Made by a program: the position numbers and the translations under genes. Shown here one piece after another: positions 62,386 through 64,000 of a stretch of 64,000 bases of DNA. The first letter of the stretch is position 1. Each line of letters opens with the position of its first letter. Source of the DNA: Saccoglossus kowalevskii (taxonomy: Eukaryota; Hemichordata; Enteropneusta; Harrimaniidae). The stretch covers positions 1-64,000 of the forward strand of contig NW_003139687.1 of the NCBI RefSeq assembly GCF_000003605.2, written 5' to 3'. The notes under the pieces were generated by a model, which did not search any database, had not been told where the DNA came from, and saw only the letters and a list, made by a program, of their open reading frames with translations.

Positions 62386-64000
62386 GCCAGTCCCAAGGCA
62401 TAATGTATGCGTAACCTGTGTATAAAGACCACCTGTCTTATGTGATCACTTTTAGGCAGTCCCAAGGCATAATGTATGCGTAACCTGTGTATAAAGACCA
62501 CCTGTCTTATGTGACCACTTTTAGGCAGTCCCAAGGCATAATGTATGAGTTACCTGTGTATTAAGATCGCCTGTCTTATGTGACCACTTTTAGGCAGTCC
62601 CAAGGCATAATGTATGCGTAAACTGTGTATATAGACCACCTGTCTTATGTGACCACCTTTAGGCAGTCCCAAGGCATAATGTATGCGTAACCTGTGTATA
62701 GAGACCACCTGTCTTATGTGACCATTTTTAGGCAGTCCCAAGGCATAATGTATGCGTAAACTGTGTATATAGACCACCTGTCTTATGTGAACACTTTTTG
62801 GCAGTCCCAAGGCATAATGTATGCGTAACCTGTGTATATAGACCACCTGTCTTATGTGACCACCTTTAGGCAGTCCCAAGGCATAATGTATGCGTAACCT
62901 GTGTATAGAGACCACCTGTCTTATGTGACCATTTTTAGGCAGTCCCAAGGCATAATGTATGCGTAAACTGTGTATATAGACCACCTGTCTTATGTGACCA
63001 CTTTTTGGCAGTCCCAAGGCATAATGTATGCGGAAACTGTGTATAAAGACCACTTTTCTTATGTGACCACTTTTAGACAGTCCCAAGGCATAATGTATGC
63101 GTAACCTGTGTATAGAGACCACCTGTCTTATGTGACCACTTTTAGACAGTCCCAAGGCATAATGTATGCGTAAACTGTGTATATAGACCACCTGTCTTAT
63201 GTGACCACTTTTAGGCAGTCCCAAGGCATAATGTATGCGTAAACTGTGTATATAGACCACCTGTCTTATGTGACCACTTTTAGGCAGTCCCAAGGCATAA
63301 TGTATGCGTAAACTGTGTATATAGACCACCTGTCTATTGTGACCACTTTTAGGCAGTCCCAAGGCATAATGTATGCGCAACCTGTGTATAAAGACCACCT
63401 GTCTTATGTGACCACTTTTAGACAGTCCCAAGGCATAATGTATGCGTAACCTGTGTATAAAGACCACCTGTCTTATGTGACCACTTTTAGACAGTCCCAA
63501 GGCATAATGTATGAGTTACCTGTGTATAAAGACCACCTGTCTTATGTGACCACTTTTAGGCAGTCCCAAGGCATAATGTATGTGCAACCTGTGTATAAAG
63601 ACCACCTGTCTTATGTGACCACTTTTAGACAGTCCCAAGACATAATGTATGCGTAACCTGTGTATAAAGACCACCTGTCTTATGTGACGACTTTTAGGCA
63701 GTCCCAAGGCATAATGTATGCGTAAACTGTGTATATAGACCACCTGTCTTATGTGACCACTTTTAGACAGTCCCAAGGCATAATGTATGCGTAAACTGTG
63801 TATATAGACCACCTGTCTTATGTGACCACTTTTAGACAATCCCAAGGCATAATGTATGCGTAACCTGTGTATATAGACCACCTGTCTTATGTGACCACTT
63901 TTAGGCAGTCCCAAGGCATAATGTGTGCGTAAACTGTGTATAGAGACCACCTGTCTTATGTGACCACTTTTAGGCAGTCCCAAGGCATAATGTATGCGTA
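62386..64000 (+). repeat. C domain, copy 3 (runs off the window)
   Basis: It has C-type composition up to the last base, so the array continues. ATGAGTTACCTG lies at 62,547 and 63,513 (966 bp). The unit at 62,547 pairs with 29,979 (offset 472 monomers exactly) through GTATTAAGA. The unit at 63,513 pairs with 29,013 (500 monomers exactly) through the downstream AAGACATAATG and TGTGACGACTTTTAG units. The two therefore occur in opposite order in the two domains. Confidence 0.82.
63547..64000 (+). repeat. 0.45-kb block shared with 48.3-48.8 kb, copy 2
   Basis: This is the partner of 48,300-48,753, truncated by the edge of the window. The match is still good at the last base, so the duplicated segment probably extends into the next window. 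Confidence 0.82.

Larger units (their letters stand above)
1..64000 (+). repeat. 69-bp satellite array, about 927 head-to-tail monomers
   Basis: Every part of the window can be laid out in 69-bp steps with the same words recurring (TGTGACCACTTTTAG, CAGTCCCAAGGCATAATG, ACCTGTGTATA). All copies point the same way and I saw no inversion, no insertion of foreign DNA and no end of the array at either edge. Neighbouring monomers differ by a few substitutions, and single-base indels are rare, so distant markers stay in register at multiples of 69 bp. Known satellites of this size sit in eukaryotic heterochromatin and evolve by unequal exchange and conversion. The family is not one I recognise, so no name is given. 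This entry also covers all stretches without a gene: they hold satellite only. Confidence 0.98.

Noticed and set aside
1-64000. CRISPR array
   Set aside because: The whole 69-bp unit is conserved, with no alternation of constant repeats and unique spacers, and the array is far too long. No cas genes are present.
1-64000. Centromeric alpha-like satellite with CENP-B boxes
   Set aside because: The period is 69 bp and not about 171. The monomer normally has a single CpG in TGCGTAA, and the TTCG...CGGG core of the CENP-B box is absent. A few copies have TTTTCGACAG, but without the second half.
1-64000. Telomeric or simple-sequence repeat
   Set aside because: No TTAGGG-type runs occur. The TTTTAGGCAG word appears once per monomer and is not tandem.
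1-64000. Transposon, LTR or virus-derived insertions
   Set aside because: Every stretch fits the 69-bp unit. I saw no target-site duplications, terminal repeats or sequence of another type.
1-64000. CACCTG as a functional E-box / ZEB-type site in each monomer
   Set aside because: A six-base match repeated with the monomer counts as one chance occurrence. Nothing else in the sequence supports regulation.
1-64000. Inverted segments or palindromic arms within the array
   Set aside because: All monomers read in the same direction. The long minus-strand frames reflect the complementary reading of the same units, not inverted copies.

Overview
The whole window is one uninterrupted satellite DNA array. 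A monomer of 69 bp is repeated head to tail, always in the same orientation, from the first base to the last, about 927 copies (64,000/69). I found no host gene, RNA gene, transposon, CRISPR array or unique flanking DNA. A tandem array of this size and homogeneity is typical of eukaryotic heterochromatin (centromeric, pericentromeric, subtelomeric or an interstitial block). Nothing in the sequence identifies the species. The monomer is about 45% G+C, carries normally one CpG, and matches neither the telomere repeat nor a CENP-B box.

Each monomer has a nearly invariant part (words such as TGTGACCACTTTTAG and CAGTCCCAAGGCATAATG) and a short variable part running from just after TATG to the first ACCACCTG. 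Variants in the variable part are linked, so monomers fall into classes: GTGCAACCTG with AAAGAGCAC; GCGTAACATG with AGAGATCAC; GCGTAACCTG, GCGTAAACTG, GCTTAAACTG, GCGCAACCTG and GAGTAAACTG mostly with GACCAC. The order of classes, together with private point variants, lets longer blocks be traced.

Layout by eye: 0-6.5 kb mixed domain with rich GCTTAA and GTATACGTAAC blocks; 6.5-9.4 kb TATATAG-rich C-like domain; 9.4-18.3 kb cassette domain; 18.4-26.5 kb mixed; 26.5-30.8 kb C domain; 30.8-41.2 kb cassette domain with the youngest-looking tandem duplications; 41.2-47.8 kb mixed; 47.8-51.2 kb second C domain; 51.2-54.9 kb mixed; 55-59.3 kb a domain built on blocks also seen at 0.3-2.2 and 38.7-39.7 kb; 59.3-62.4 kb mixed; 62.4-64 kb third C domain, running off the window.

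There is no single regular higher-order repeat. Instead, blocks of 4 to about 28 monomers are copied locally and over tens of kilobases. Spacings stay at multiples of 69 bp give or take a few bases. The best defined is a 12-monomer cassette (828 bp) present five times. This pattern is what unequal exchange, gene conversion and segmental duplication within a satellite produce.

Because 69 is 3 x 23, one minus-strand frame stays open for up to 5.4 kb and encodes a 23-residue repeat. I judge this a by-product of period length and not a gene.
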